From JAHRVQ01 sp029941905 (GTDB taxonomy: Bacteria > Pseudomonadota > Gammaproteobacteria > Pseudomonadales > Azotimanducaceae): 64,000 nt of DNA. The notes under the pieces are model-generated. The model ran no database searches. It was not told the DNA's origin and saw only the letters and a program-made list of their open reading frames with translations. Location of the stretch: assembly GCA_029941905.1 (NCBI GenBank), contig JAPYTQ010000025.1, forward strand, positions 12,133 to 76,132. Reading direction: 5' to 3'. Shown here one piece after another: positions 57,301 through 64,000 of the stretch (its first letter is position 1; each line of letters starts with the position of its first letter). Made by a program: the position numbers and the translations under genes.

Positions 57301-60300
57301 CGATGGGCCTGTCTTCCGGTGAGACCAATAGCATGTTTGCTTTTGGTGCCTGGCAGGATATGGACTCGCTACTGCAGGATATTGATGCCACAGAATTATA
57401 CCGATCTGCATTGGCGAGGGATTTTACTTCGGTCCGGGATACATGGGGTCTCACAGAAAATGAGATCGTTGACTGGGAAAACTATCGTGTTCTTGCTCCG
57501 GTTGAAGATGTTCGTCTTGCAGTTGATGCAGAAAAGTATGTTTATCTGACTATCGTCCAGTCTGATCGTGACTGTGTTATTGGCGGCAAGCGCGGTGCTT
57601 GTGATTCGGTGCTGGCTCGCCTCGGGAACCCGGAAACCTTGCCCCTCGGACATGACCTGGCGGTGCATTGTGCGGCTGTTGAGCCATTCGAATCGACCTG
57701 GCGCAGGATACACACCCGCGAAACCAGGACGCCGGAAAATATCCGCTTTTATTCGAACTACCTGGATGGTGTCTATATCCTGACAAAAAGCAGGGTAGCG
57801 GATGCCTTAACCGGGCAGGCGTTGCAAACCATTGATTTCCCCAGGATTGTAAATATGGCCTGGAGCGATGGTGTTCGAATATTTGTCGAACATGGTCCAC
57901 GCAATAGCCTGACCGGCGCCATCGGAGAAATTCTGGGTGACAAACCGCACCTTGCCGTGGCATTGGATCATTCGGCTGTACCGTCGATGACCCAGCTATA
58001 TCGTGCCACAGCCAGTCTCTGGTGTGCGGGTGTTGGTATCGATTTATCAAATATTAATCTTCGCCAGCCTGCGTCTGCCGACTCCGTTGAGCCGATGATC
58101 CGCTTTGCACTGCGCCTGCCCGCAGTTCGCGCACAGGCCGCAATGCTGGCAATAACGGAGGAGCAGGTGGCAATTGACACAAATGTATACTGCCCGCCAG
58201 ACGTTACTGCCGGGCCCGCAGCAGGTCGCTTGATTCCGCTTCCACCAGCGTTGGCATACAGCATCGACGTGCCAGCTGCACCCCCATTCTTGTCCGTAAA
58301 TGAACCTGCTTCGAAGAAGCATTCTACAAAAGGGCAGCTAACCAAAGAGTATTCAACCATAGAGCACGCCACAAAAAAACCAACCGAAAAAGGGACGATA
58401 AAAAAAGCAAAATTGAAAACCGTACCAGTACCCTTGCGATCTAACGGCCAGAAAACTGCTGCAGCTATAAACGCCACCGGTGCTGTCAGTGAACATCAAT
58501 TGCTGATTGATGCTCATCAGCGAATGCTGCAAGCCCACCAGGCATTCCTCTCAGCGCAGATGGAAGGGCAGCGCAATTTCGCAGAAACAATGGCGAGGAT
58601 GCAAACAGTATTACTGGGTGGTGCATCTTCCCCTTTGCCTTCGGTTGAACCACCAACCCTCATTTCCAGGGAACCCGTCGTTACCGGGCAACTACCAGGA
58701 AACACCGCAGCGAAAATAGATCCGGGTACCGCAGTTCCGGGAGCCGCAGCTCCGGGAGCCGCAGCTCCGGTCGAAGTAGCAGAGCTGATTGAAGAACTAA
58801 ACGCCGAACTGCCGGGACCTTCGTTTTCTCGCCAGCAGGTTGAAGTTCTGGCCGGTGGAAAAATATCGTCGGTCTTTGGATCATTGTTCGAACAACAGGA
58901 CCACTACGATGTTCAGGTTCGAATGCCAGAACCGCCCTTATTGCTGTGTGATCGCGTGATGGGCATCGAGGGCGAGGCTGGTTCCATGGCAACTGGCACC
59001 GTATGGACCGAGACAGATGTACATCAAGACAGCTGGTACCTGCATCGGGGGCGAATGCCGCCGGGCATCTTTATTGAATCAGGTCAGGCGGACCTGTTGT
59101 TAATTTCCTGGCTGGGTATTGATTTCCATAACAAGGGTGAACGAGCCTACCGGTTGCTGGGTTGTGAACTGGTCTTTCATGGTGAACTGCCACAGCCCGG
59201 TGACACCTTGAAGTACGAAATAAAGGTCGACGGCCATGCACAGCAAGGTGATGTGCGCCTGTTCTTTTTTCATTACGATTGTCATATTAATGGTGAACTT
59301 CGCATCTCGGTGCGTAACGGGCAGGCTGGGTTTTTTACCAAAGAAGAACTGGCTGAGTCAGCAGGTGTGCTCTGGGATGCGGCGTCTGCAGATTTTACAC
59401 CTGGCATTGTGGTGCCTGAGCCGATTGTTGATTGTCGTAAAACATCTTTCAGTCGCGCTGAGGTTGCAGCCTATCTTGATGGTGATTTACAGTCGTGTTT
59501 TGGTGATGAGTTTGCACGGGCGCATACTCACACCCGTACACCCGGATCACCGCAGGGACAGGGTAATTTCCTGGGTGAAGTCACAGAATTTGATCCTACC
59601 GGTGGTCCTGCAGGACGCGGCTACCTGCGTATCGTCGAAGACATACATAAAGATGACTGGTTCTTCGACGGGCACTTTAAAAATGACCCCTGTATGCCAG
59701 GTACCTTGATGGCCGATGCCTGTTTGCAGGCCATGGCTTTTTATATGAGCGCTCGTGGGCATAGTCTGTATCGTGATGGCTGGCGCTTTCAGCCCGTCCG
59801 GGGCACGAATTACAAGTTTATCTGCCGCGGCCAGGCGTTGCCGACGTCAGACCAACTGGTGTATGAAATATTTATTGATGAAGAAATCATTGACGATCAA
59901 CCCAGGTTATTTGCCCATGTACTCTGCACTATTGATGGTCGCAAGGCTTTTTTGTGTGAACGATTGGGTTTGCAACTGGTTCCAGACTGGCCCCTGAGCA
60001 GCATGCCGGAATTGTTGGCACCGATTGCGGATGACCGCCCACTGGCTTATATCGATGACTTTCCGCTGGACTACCGGTCACTGATTAGTTGCGCCTGGGG
60101 AAAACCCTCGACTGCATTTGGCAGTGGGTTCGCCCATTATGACGGGCCGTTGCGCAGTCCCCGATTGCCGGGTCCGCCGTATCATTTTATGACGCGTATT
60201 GTCGCTCTTGAAGGTGACATGGCGAGTATGCAGAAAGGTGGACAGGTTGATGCAGTTTATGATATTTCGGCGGATGCCTGGTACTTCAATGCCAACGCGT

Positions 60301-62165
60301 CCCGTACGATGCCTTATTGCGTGTTAATGGAAATTGCGCTGCAGCCATGCGGTTGGCTGGCTTCCTATACCCTCGGTCGCGATTATGCGAACAGTGACCT
60401 GTTGTTCCGCAACCTGGATGGCACCGCTGTGCAGCATCGGGAAGTTAAGCCTGGTGACGGCAGCCTGAAAACCAGCGCTCATCTGACTTCAATTTCGCAA
60501 ATTGGTGAACTCATCATCGAGAGCTTTGAGGTGGTTTGTACCATTGATGATGAACCTGTTTTTACCATGAAGACGGTGTTTGGTTTCTTCCCGCCGGATG
60601 CCATGGCGAACCAGAAGGGACTCACTATTTCAGACCATGAACAAATTATATTTGACCAGTCATCCAACGAGCTGATTAAGTTCGAAGATAAACCTGCATT
60701 GTATTTTGGCCATCCAACGGCCCATTTGCCCGATTCCAAATTGCTGATGCTGGACCGGATCACTTTCCTTGCAACCGATGGCGGGCAGGCGAGCCTGGGT
60801 AGCATCCGCGGTGAGAAGGATGTAGACCTGACTGAATGGTTCTTCAAGGCTCACTTTTTTCAGGACCCTGTCCAGCCCGGTTCCCTCGGGATTGAGGCAA
60901 TGCTGCAATTAATACAGGCACTGATGTTGTCTCAAGGGTTACATGAGGGATTTAGTAAACCACGATTCGAACCGATTCTTGTCGCCGAAGAAACAGAATG
61001 GCACTATCGCGGCCAGATCACACCAGACAAGAAGCTGATTACCGTCGACTTCCAGTGTACCGAGCGAGTTGTTGAAGATGGCAACTGCTGGATTGTTGGC
61101 GAAGCAAGGCTATGGGGTGATGGTTTAAAAATATACCATGCACCGAAAATCGGCTTACGAATTATAGAAGACAATATTAAAGGCACGGCCAGATTGGGTT
61201 CACAATTCGACTGGCGAGGCGTTCGTGACTACTGGGTCGAACAGTCGGCCGGTGAACACCACCTGGTACACGACCTGGGTGCTTCACTGATTCACAAGTT
61301 TGTGCATAACCTGATACTGCGTGATCCCGATGAATTTCAAGTCAGGAAAGGTCAACCAGCAATTTATCTGGCTAATCACCAGGTGGGTGTGGAATCATTT
61401 TTGTTTCTCGGCATGATTGCCGCCATGACGGGTATCCCGGCAGAGGCGATTGCCAAGAAAGAACATCGTGACTCCTGGCTCGGGCAAATATCGCTGCTGA
61501 CTGAGACGGAACTAAAAGAGCAGAGTACGACCCGAATGTTGTTTTTTGATCGGGACGATCAGGGAGATATGCTGCGGATTCTGGACGATTTTGGCCAGAC
61601 CGTGGCACAACAGCCCCGATCACTGCTCGTGCATGTAGACGGGACCCGGGCAACCCGGGCAGGACAACCGATAAAGACGGTGAGTTCTGTGCTGATTGAT
61701 TTGGCGGTTAATCACAATATCCCCATTATCCCGGTTCGATTCGCAGGTGGATTACCGATCCAGCCTTCCAACGAGCGGCTGGAGTTTCCCGTCGGGTTCG
61801 GTAGCCAGGACTATTACATAGGTTCCGTGATCGAACCTGTTGAACTGGAAACCCTGCCTTATGTCGACAGGGCAAAGTACGTCGTTGCCGCCATCAACAA
61901 TTTGGGACCGGGTCTGGACGATGACCAACCTTTATCAGCGGACCCTGGGTTTGCGGAACTGGTTGAAAATCAGCCAGATGATCGATCAGACACCCAACGA
62001 GTCCTGTGGGCCGCGCTGCAAACGTTGCCTGAAGTGGGTGCCCGTATGCAGAGACTGATAGACAGGCTCAATTCCGGTAGTGTTCCTGGGGTTAAAGAAT
62101 CTGGTCTGCCAACACCTGCAGAAAAAATTCTGGCAAAACTTATTGGCAAACATTTTGGCAAATAA
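54390..62165 (+). CDS. pfaC: PUFA synthase subunit C: KS-CLF-AT-DH-DH-acyltransferase
   Basis: A 2591-residue megasynthase. KS (1-450; Cys200, His335, His371); a chain-length-factor-like degenerate KS (about 500-800); an acyltransferase with GLSSGE (Ser975; about 885-1240), which in Shewanella-type systems is the separate PfaB; a Lys-rich then Ala/Pro linker with a Gln-rich helix (about 1370-1410); two FabA-like double-hotdog dehydratases (1478-1870, His1762 in GHFKNDPCMPG; 1890-2260, His2155 in AHFFQDPVQPG); and a C-terminal glycerophosphate-acyltransferase-like domain (2290-2530) with NHQVGVE (His2330) and HVDGTR in place of NHxxxxD and FPEGTR. This layout equals myxobacterial Pfa3. Confidence 0.92.
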   Translation: MSVNQKNRFQPIAIVGRGCILPGCQSVDELWRIIEQGRVETSSASEDDWHVDQQRLLSDQAGVYQLDKMWSNHGGYVRGFEDHFDATQFRIDPSLMKKLDPVFLWSMEAARQALAGLSSSADLNTAGVIMGNLSYPTRSHSRFAEEVWMEQMRGKGGPGSDVEIEVDVAAENRFMSGLPAMLVAQGLGLGGDTMALDAACASGLYAIKVACDRLQSRKADVMLAGGVNAADPLFIHMGFCALNALSKSGKSQPFSETADGLVPSDGAAFVALKRLEDARADGDKIYGVIRGIGLSNDGRSGGFLSPSTEGQVACIKQAYQLADIDPAEVQFIECHATGTEAGDSTEITSLSAVFTDASNLPLGSLKGNLGHLITVSGVAGLLKILLAFEHKTIPGTPNATPNLASVASSGFSVPESNTQWSSDGPRLAGISSFGFGGNNAHLLVQEEDDKIHVPDQEAGLADNLAENRGATQFAIVKLAVRTDQVSNADDFGRGLFDEIHNSSSTTESDPGESLDSNHISLNAKNLAFPPNDLKEALGQQLILLDLLPEVQTGIEQIESSRTGIFIGMQTDSEVCRYGLRWRIQDLDPAASTIDLDAEIASSPNASSVIGKMPNVPANRLSNQLNITGPGFTVSREELSGDAALELAMTAIGRGELDAAIVGAVELGNEKVHEVAIAKIAPPGMAPDASAANDAAVLMVVKSVDQALADGDEILAIIEPGNESAPTEVAVTNVDTRAGAHAAAGLLNLAAGIQRVRAGQNSTSDRSSGIKPEPVVVHNQSVFGESSTWCLTSSHSGSRAFAARDQPQMEVYAAPDRETLVANIKVGTMADSVTGGGPCRAALVGASEKFVKLRQRAIQSILASDASENLNAWSLDGISFSESPIQGELASVFTGAASAYPGMGKDLFFGLPGISGQLADEIPESAGAMVAAFDPADERHREPSFQLAGSSYLSQLHARISRDLLGLKPDVAMGLSSGETNSMFAFGAWQDMDSLLQDIDATELYRSALARDFTSVRDTWGLTENEIVDWENYRVLAPVEDVRLAVDAEKYVYLTIVQSDRDCVIGGKRGACDSVLARLGNPETLPLGHDLAVHCAAVEPFESTWRRIHTRETRTPENIRFYSNYLDGVYILTKSRVADALTGQALQTIDFPRIVNMAWSDGVRIFVEHGPRNSLTGAIGEILGDKPHLAVALDHSAVPSMTQLYRATASLWCAGVGIDLSNINLRQPASADSVEPMIRFALRLPAVRAQAAMLAITEEQVAIDTNVYCPPDVTAGPAAGRLIPLPPALAYSIDVPAAPPFLSVNEPASKKHSTKGQLTKEYSTIEHATKKPTEKGTIKKAKLKTVPVPLRSNGQKTAAAINATGAVSEHQLLIDAHQRMLQAHQAFLSAQMEGQRNFAETMARMQTVLLGGASSPLPSVEPPTLISREPVVTGQLPGNTAAKIDPGTAVPGAAAPGAAAPVEVAELIEELNAELPGPSFSRQQVEVLAGGKISSVFGSLFEQQDHYDVQVRMPEPPLLLCDRVMGIEGEAGSMATGTVWTETDVHQDSWYLHRGRMPPGIFIESGQADLLLISWLGIDFHNKGERAYRLLGCELVFHGELPQPGDTLKYEIKVDGHAQQGDVRLFFFHYDCHINGELRISVRNGQAGFFTKEELAESAGVLWDAASADFTPGIVVPEPIVDCRKTSFSRAEVAAYLDGDLQSCFGDEFARAHTHTRTPGSPQGQGNFLGEVTEFDPTGGPAGRGYLRIVEDIHKDDWFFDGHFKNDPCMPGTLMADACLQAMAFYMSARGHSLYRDGWRFQPVRGTNYKFICRGQALPTSDQLVYEIFIDEEIIDDQPRLFAHVLCTIDGRKAFLCERLGLQLVPDWPLSSMPELLAPIADDRPLAYIDDFPLDYRSLISCAWGKPSTAFGSGFAHYDGPLRSPRLPGPPYHFMTRIVALEGDMASMQKGGQVDAVYDISADAWYFNANASRTMPYCVLMEIALQPCGWLASYTLGRDYANSDLLFRNLDGTAVQHREVKPGDGSLKTSAHLTSISQIGELIIESFEVVCTIDDEPVFTMKTVFGFFPPDAMANQKGLTISDHEQIIFDQSSNELIKFEDKPALYFGHPTAHLPDSKLLMLDRITFLATDGGQASLGSIRGEKDVDLTEWFFKAHFFQDPVQPGSLGIEAMLQLIQALMLSQGLHEGFSKPRFEPILVAEETEWHYRGQITPDKKLITVDFQCTERVVEDGNCWIVGEARLWGDGLKIYHAPKIGLRIIEDNIKGTARLGSQFDWRGVRDYWVEQSAGEHHLVHDLGASLIHKFVHNLILRDPDEFQVRKGQPAIYLANHQVGVESFLFLGMIAAMTGIPAEAIAKKEHRDSWLGQISLLTETELKEQSTTRMLFFDRDDQGDMLRILDDFGQTVAQQPRSLLVHVDGTRATRAGQPIKTVSSVLIDLAVNHNIPIIPVRFAGGLPIQPSNERLEFPVGFGSQDYYIGSVIEPVELETLPYVDRAKYVVAAINNLGPGLDDDQPLSADPGFAELVENQPDDRSDTQRVLWAALQTLPEVGARMQRLIDRLNSGSVPGVKESGLPTPAEKILAKLIGKHFGK
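58731..58775 (+). repeat. 15-bp coding repeat in pfaC linker
   Basis: GCAGCTCCGGGAGCC or a close variant occurs three times in tandem, encoding AVPGA-AAPGA-AAPVE. It forms the flexible Ala/Pro linker before the first dehydratase and is a likely site of copy-number change. Confidence 0.85.
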
Positions 62166-62182
62166 CATTTTGCCTGAGAACA

Positions 62183-62935
62183 TTGGTTAAGAACCGTCAG
62201 TCTGCTGCTTGGGCAAAGGAAAATTGTCCGTATGAAGTTGACCCTCAGGTGATCGATCTCTGGCGCGTCAATCTTTCAGATTCGAATTTGGATCGTTACC
62301 AGTCGATAATCTCTGATGATGAACAACAACGCGCCGATAAATTCCTGCTGGACGCTATTCGAAAACCATTTGTCAGGTCCCGATGTGCGCTACGAATTGT
62401 ACTCGCGCGATGCCTGGATCAGAAAGCCGCTTCGCTGAAATTCAATTATGCTGAACAGGGGAAACCGGAACTTGCATCGCCAATGGCCGACGACTTCCAC
62501 TTCAACTTATCTCACAGTGAGGACACCGCATTGATCGTTGTTGCCAGCGGCAGACGTGTGGGTATTGATATCAGTAGCACCCGACGCGCAACCCGTTGGC
62601 AGCCAATCGCGAAACGCAGCTTTTCTGCGTCGGAGTTGAACCTCCTGCTAAGCTTGCCCGCGGCTGATCAGGAGGCAACCTTTCACAGGATTTGGACTCA
62701 AAAGGAGGCTTACACCAAGGCGATTGGTGACGGGTACTCTTATGGATTCCAGAAATTTACCGTTGTGGTTGACCCTGATGGCGGTTCAGGTCTGCTGACT
62801 GATGACAACAATCCCCGCTCCGTTGGCGAATGGAACATGCAGTCGATTAACGCTGGTTCAGATTATCTTGCAGCCCTGGCGTATGATGGAGCCCAGGTCA
62901 GCAGAATTCGGCAGTGGGAGTTTTGCCTTGAGTAG
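62183..62935 (+). CDS. 4'-phosphopantetheinyl transferase, Sfp type
   Basis: A 250-residue transferase that would load CoA-derived phosphopantetheine onto the four PfaA ACPs. FNLSHSED and VGIDIS (Asp129) and WTQKEAYTKA (Lys174, Glu175) are the motifs. The usual second acidic residue of GxDxE is Ser131 here, so Mg binding may differ. It starts with TTG at 62183, 17 bp after pfaC; no ATG lies near the expected N-terminus. Functionally equivalent to PfaE. Confidence 0.88.
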   Translation: MVKNRQSAAWAKENCPYEVDPQVIDLWRVNLSDSNLDRYQSIISDDEQQRADKFLLDAIRKPFVRSRCALRIVLARCLDQKAASLKFNYAEQGKPELASPMADDFHFNLSHSEDTALIVVASGRRVGIDISSTRRATRWQPIAKRSFSASELNLLLSLPAADQEATFHRIWTQKEAYTKAIGDGYSYGFQKFTVVVDPDGGSGLLTDDNNPRSVGEWNMQSINAGSDYLAALAYDGAQVSRIRQWEFCLE

Positions 62936-62977
62936 GGTGTGAGTTGGGGTAGAACCGGTCAGGCTCTTTTCGAGGAA

Positions 62978-63026
62978 ATGTACTAGGAAATGTACCAGGA
63001 AATGAAACAGGAAATGAAACAGGAAA
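62978..63026 (+). repeat. 12-bp tandem repeat carrying repeated ribosome site and start codon
   Basis: The 12-bp unit ATGTACCAGGAA or ATGAAACAGGAA recurs in tandem at the plsC start, each with AGGAA and an ATG. The first ATG (62978) runs into an immediate TAG; the ATG at 62990 opens the full gene, and those at 63002 and 63014 are also possible starts. Confidence 0.75.
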
Positions 63027-63814
63027 TTTCGGTTTCAAAAATAAAAACAGCTATTTCCCTGTTGTTGCTGATCATCTGGATGCTGGCAGTGGTTTCGGTT
63101 TTTGTAGTCGCCAGGCTGATCCGTTTTCCCCGAGCGAACAATCTGAGTCTTTTGTTTCACTGGGGTGCGCTTAAATGCTTCAACCTGACATGTATTGTTG
63201 AAGGTACTCCCTGCATCGACCGACCGACCTTGTATATATCCAATCACATCTCCTATATTGACATTTTCGTCCTCGGGTCTGTTCTACCTGGCACCTACAT
63301 CGCGAAATCCGAAGTAGCGAAATGGCCGCTTTTTGGCCAACTGGCGAAACTGCAAAATACACTGTTTATTGAGAGAAGTGGCCGAAAAGTGGGCAGCCAG
63401 GTCGAGCAGATACAGCAGCACCTGCTGGACAAGAGCAACTTGATCCTCTTTCCGGAAGGTACGAGCAATATCGGTACTTTCGTTGCCCCTTTTCACAGCA
63501 GTTTTTTCCAGGCCGCTGACAGTCAGGAATTTGACATCACCATCCAACCGGTAACCGTGGCTTATACACGCTATAAAGGTGAGCGTATGGATAGATGCGC
63601 CCGGGACTATTATGCCTGGTACAAGCCCAGGAAAATATTGCCTCATTTCCTCAACGGTCTTGGTTTAGGGCCAGCTCAGGTCAGTGTGACCTGCCATCCA
63701 ACCGTGAAATTTGATGCGTTTGAATCCCGCAAAGAATGTTCCAAATATTGTGAGACCGTTATTCGACAGGGCCTGTTAACGGCTCTCGACCTGGAGCTAG
63801 AGATAAAGAGCTGA
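62990..63814 (+). CDS. 1-acyl-glycerol-3-phosphate acyltransferase (PlsC family)
   Basis: A 274-residue PlsC-type acyltransferase with the canonical NHISYID (Asn85, His86, Asp91) and FPEGTS (154-159) motifs and one N-terminal membrane helix (residues 21-41). It acylates lysophosphatidate or a similar acceptor in the inner membrane. It lies last in the pfa operon, 54 bp after the transferase gene, and may transfer the operon's product. Its N-terminus is encoded by a 12-bp tandem repeat (MYQEMKQEMKQE), so several ATGs can serve as the start. Confidence 0.9.
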   Translation: MYQEMKQEMKQEISVSKIKTAISLLLLIIWMLAVVSVFVVARLIRFPRANNLSLLFHWGALKCFNLTCIVEGTPCIDRPTLYISNHISYIDIFVLGSVLPGTYIAKSEVAKWPLFGQLAKLQNTLFIERSGRKVGSQVEQIQQHLLDKSNLILFPEGTSNIGTFVAPFHSSFFQAADSQEFDITIQPVTVAYTRYKGERMDRCARDYYAWYKPRKILPHFLNGLGLGPAQVSVTCHPTVKFDAFESRKECSKYCETVIRQGLLTALDLELEIKS

Positions 63815-63868
63815 AATCCGGGTGGATGATTCGTAACAGAGTTGCAACGCGTATGAGCGAAGAGTGCG

Positions 63869-63965
63869 GTATGTCTTTATCAGGACGTGTTGTGGGGACG
63901 CCGAGTCAGGGATGCAAAACTTGAGTGCACATGGACGTGCGCCACGGGTCCAGATAAAGACATAC
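63869..63965. repeat. 18-bp inverted repeat after plsC
   Basis: GTATGTCTTTATCAGGAC at 63869 and its near-perfect complement (one mismatch) at 63948-63965 enclose 61 bp. No gene is visible from 63815 to the window end. It could be an intergenic repeat element or an extended transcript hairpin; no T-run follows. Confidence 0.6.
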
Positions 63966-64000
63966 AGTACTCGTAGCGGATTCAGTTAGGTGACGGACTA

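Noticed and set aside
63869..63965. Integron attC site
   Set aside because: No core-site motifs or integrase-linked cassettes are visible.

Overview
The window looks like draft-genome DNA of a marine gammaproteobacterium. This is inferred from gene content: a Ugp-type ABC transporter closely matching the E. coli system, a gluconokinase/6-phosphogluconate dehydrogenase pair, and many acyl-CoA, short-chain dehydrogenase (SDR), CoA-transferase, phytanoyl-CoA dioxygenase (PhyH) and DUF35-thiolase genes typical of marine lipid and steroid degraders. No rRNA, tRNA, insertion sequence or CRISPR array was recognised. One 100-N scaffold gap lies at 50294-50393.

Region 1 (1-8054, all +): two PhyH-family dioxygenases, two SDRs (one with a degenerate active site), a family III CoA-transferase, an alpha/beta hydrolase pseudogene, an unrecognised protein with an internal duplication, and an N-acyl-D-amino-acid deacylase-type amidohydrolase. 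It reads as a catabolic operon for an unknown substrate.

Region 2 (8184-20507): a CadD-like transporter, a lipoprotein phospholipase D/cardiolipin synthase, small secreted proteins, a DUF3089 hydrolase, a decayed thiolase pseudogene, a TauD-type dioxygenase, a two-gene RND efflux system, and a VOC/AraC pair.

Region 3 (20562-28334): a Baeyer-Villiger monooxygenase (BVMO) with a 41-residue membrane protein and two paralogous membrane proteins; a 1-kb gene-free stretch with four DnaA-box-like sites and a candidate structured RNA ending in a strong terminator; then enoyl-CoA hydratase, acyl-CoA dehydrogenase and an MDR-type enoyl reductase.

Region 4 (28331-45184): gntK-gnd-PhyH-cupin on the minus strand; PhyH, CoA-transferase and SDR on the plus strand; a PAS-domain remnant; an esterase with ugpCEAB and a HAD phosphatase on the minus strand; DUF35 plus thiolase; an epoxide-hydrolase-like protein; and a VOC protein.

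Region 5 (45591-63814, all +) is the highlight: a five-gene polyunsaturated-fatty-acid (PUFA) synthase operon. It comprises an enoyl reductase (PfaD), a KS-MAT-4xACP-KR-DH megasynthase, a 2591-residue KS-CLF-AT-DH-DH-acyltransferase megasynthase, a phosphopantetheinyl transferase and a stand-alone PlsC acyltransferase. There is no separate pfaB. The fused AT and C-terminal acyltransferase match the architecture known from terrestrial myxobacteria (pfa1-pfa2-pfa3), not the pfaABCD layout of Shewanella or Colwellia. The operon appears able to make, activate and transfer a long polyunsaturated (or related) acyl chain into phospholipid.
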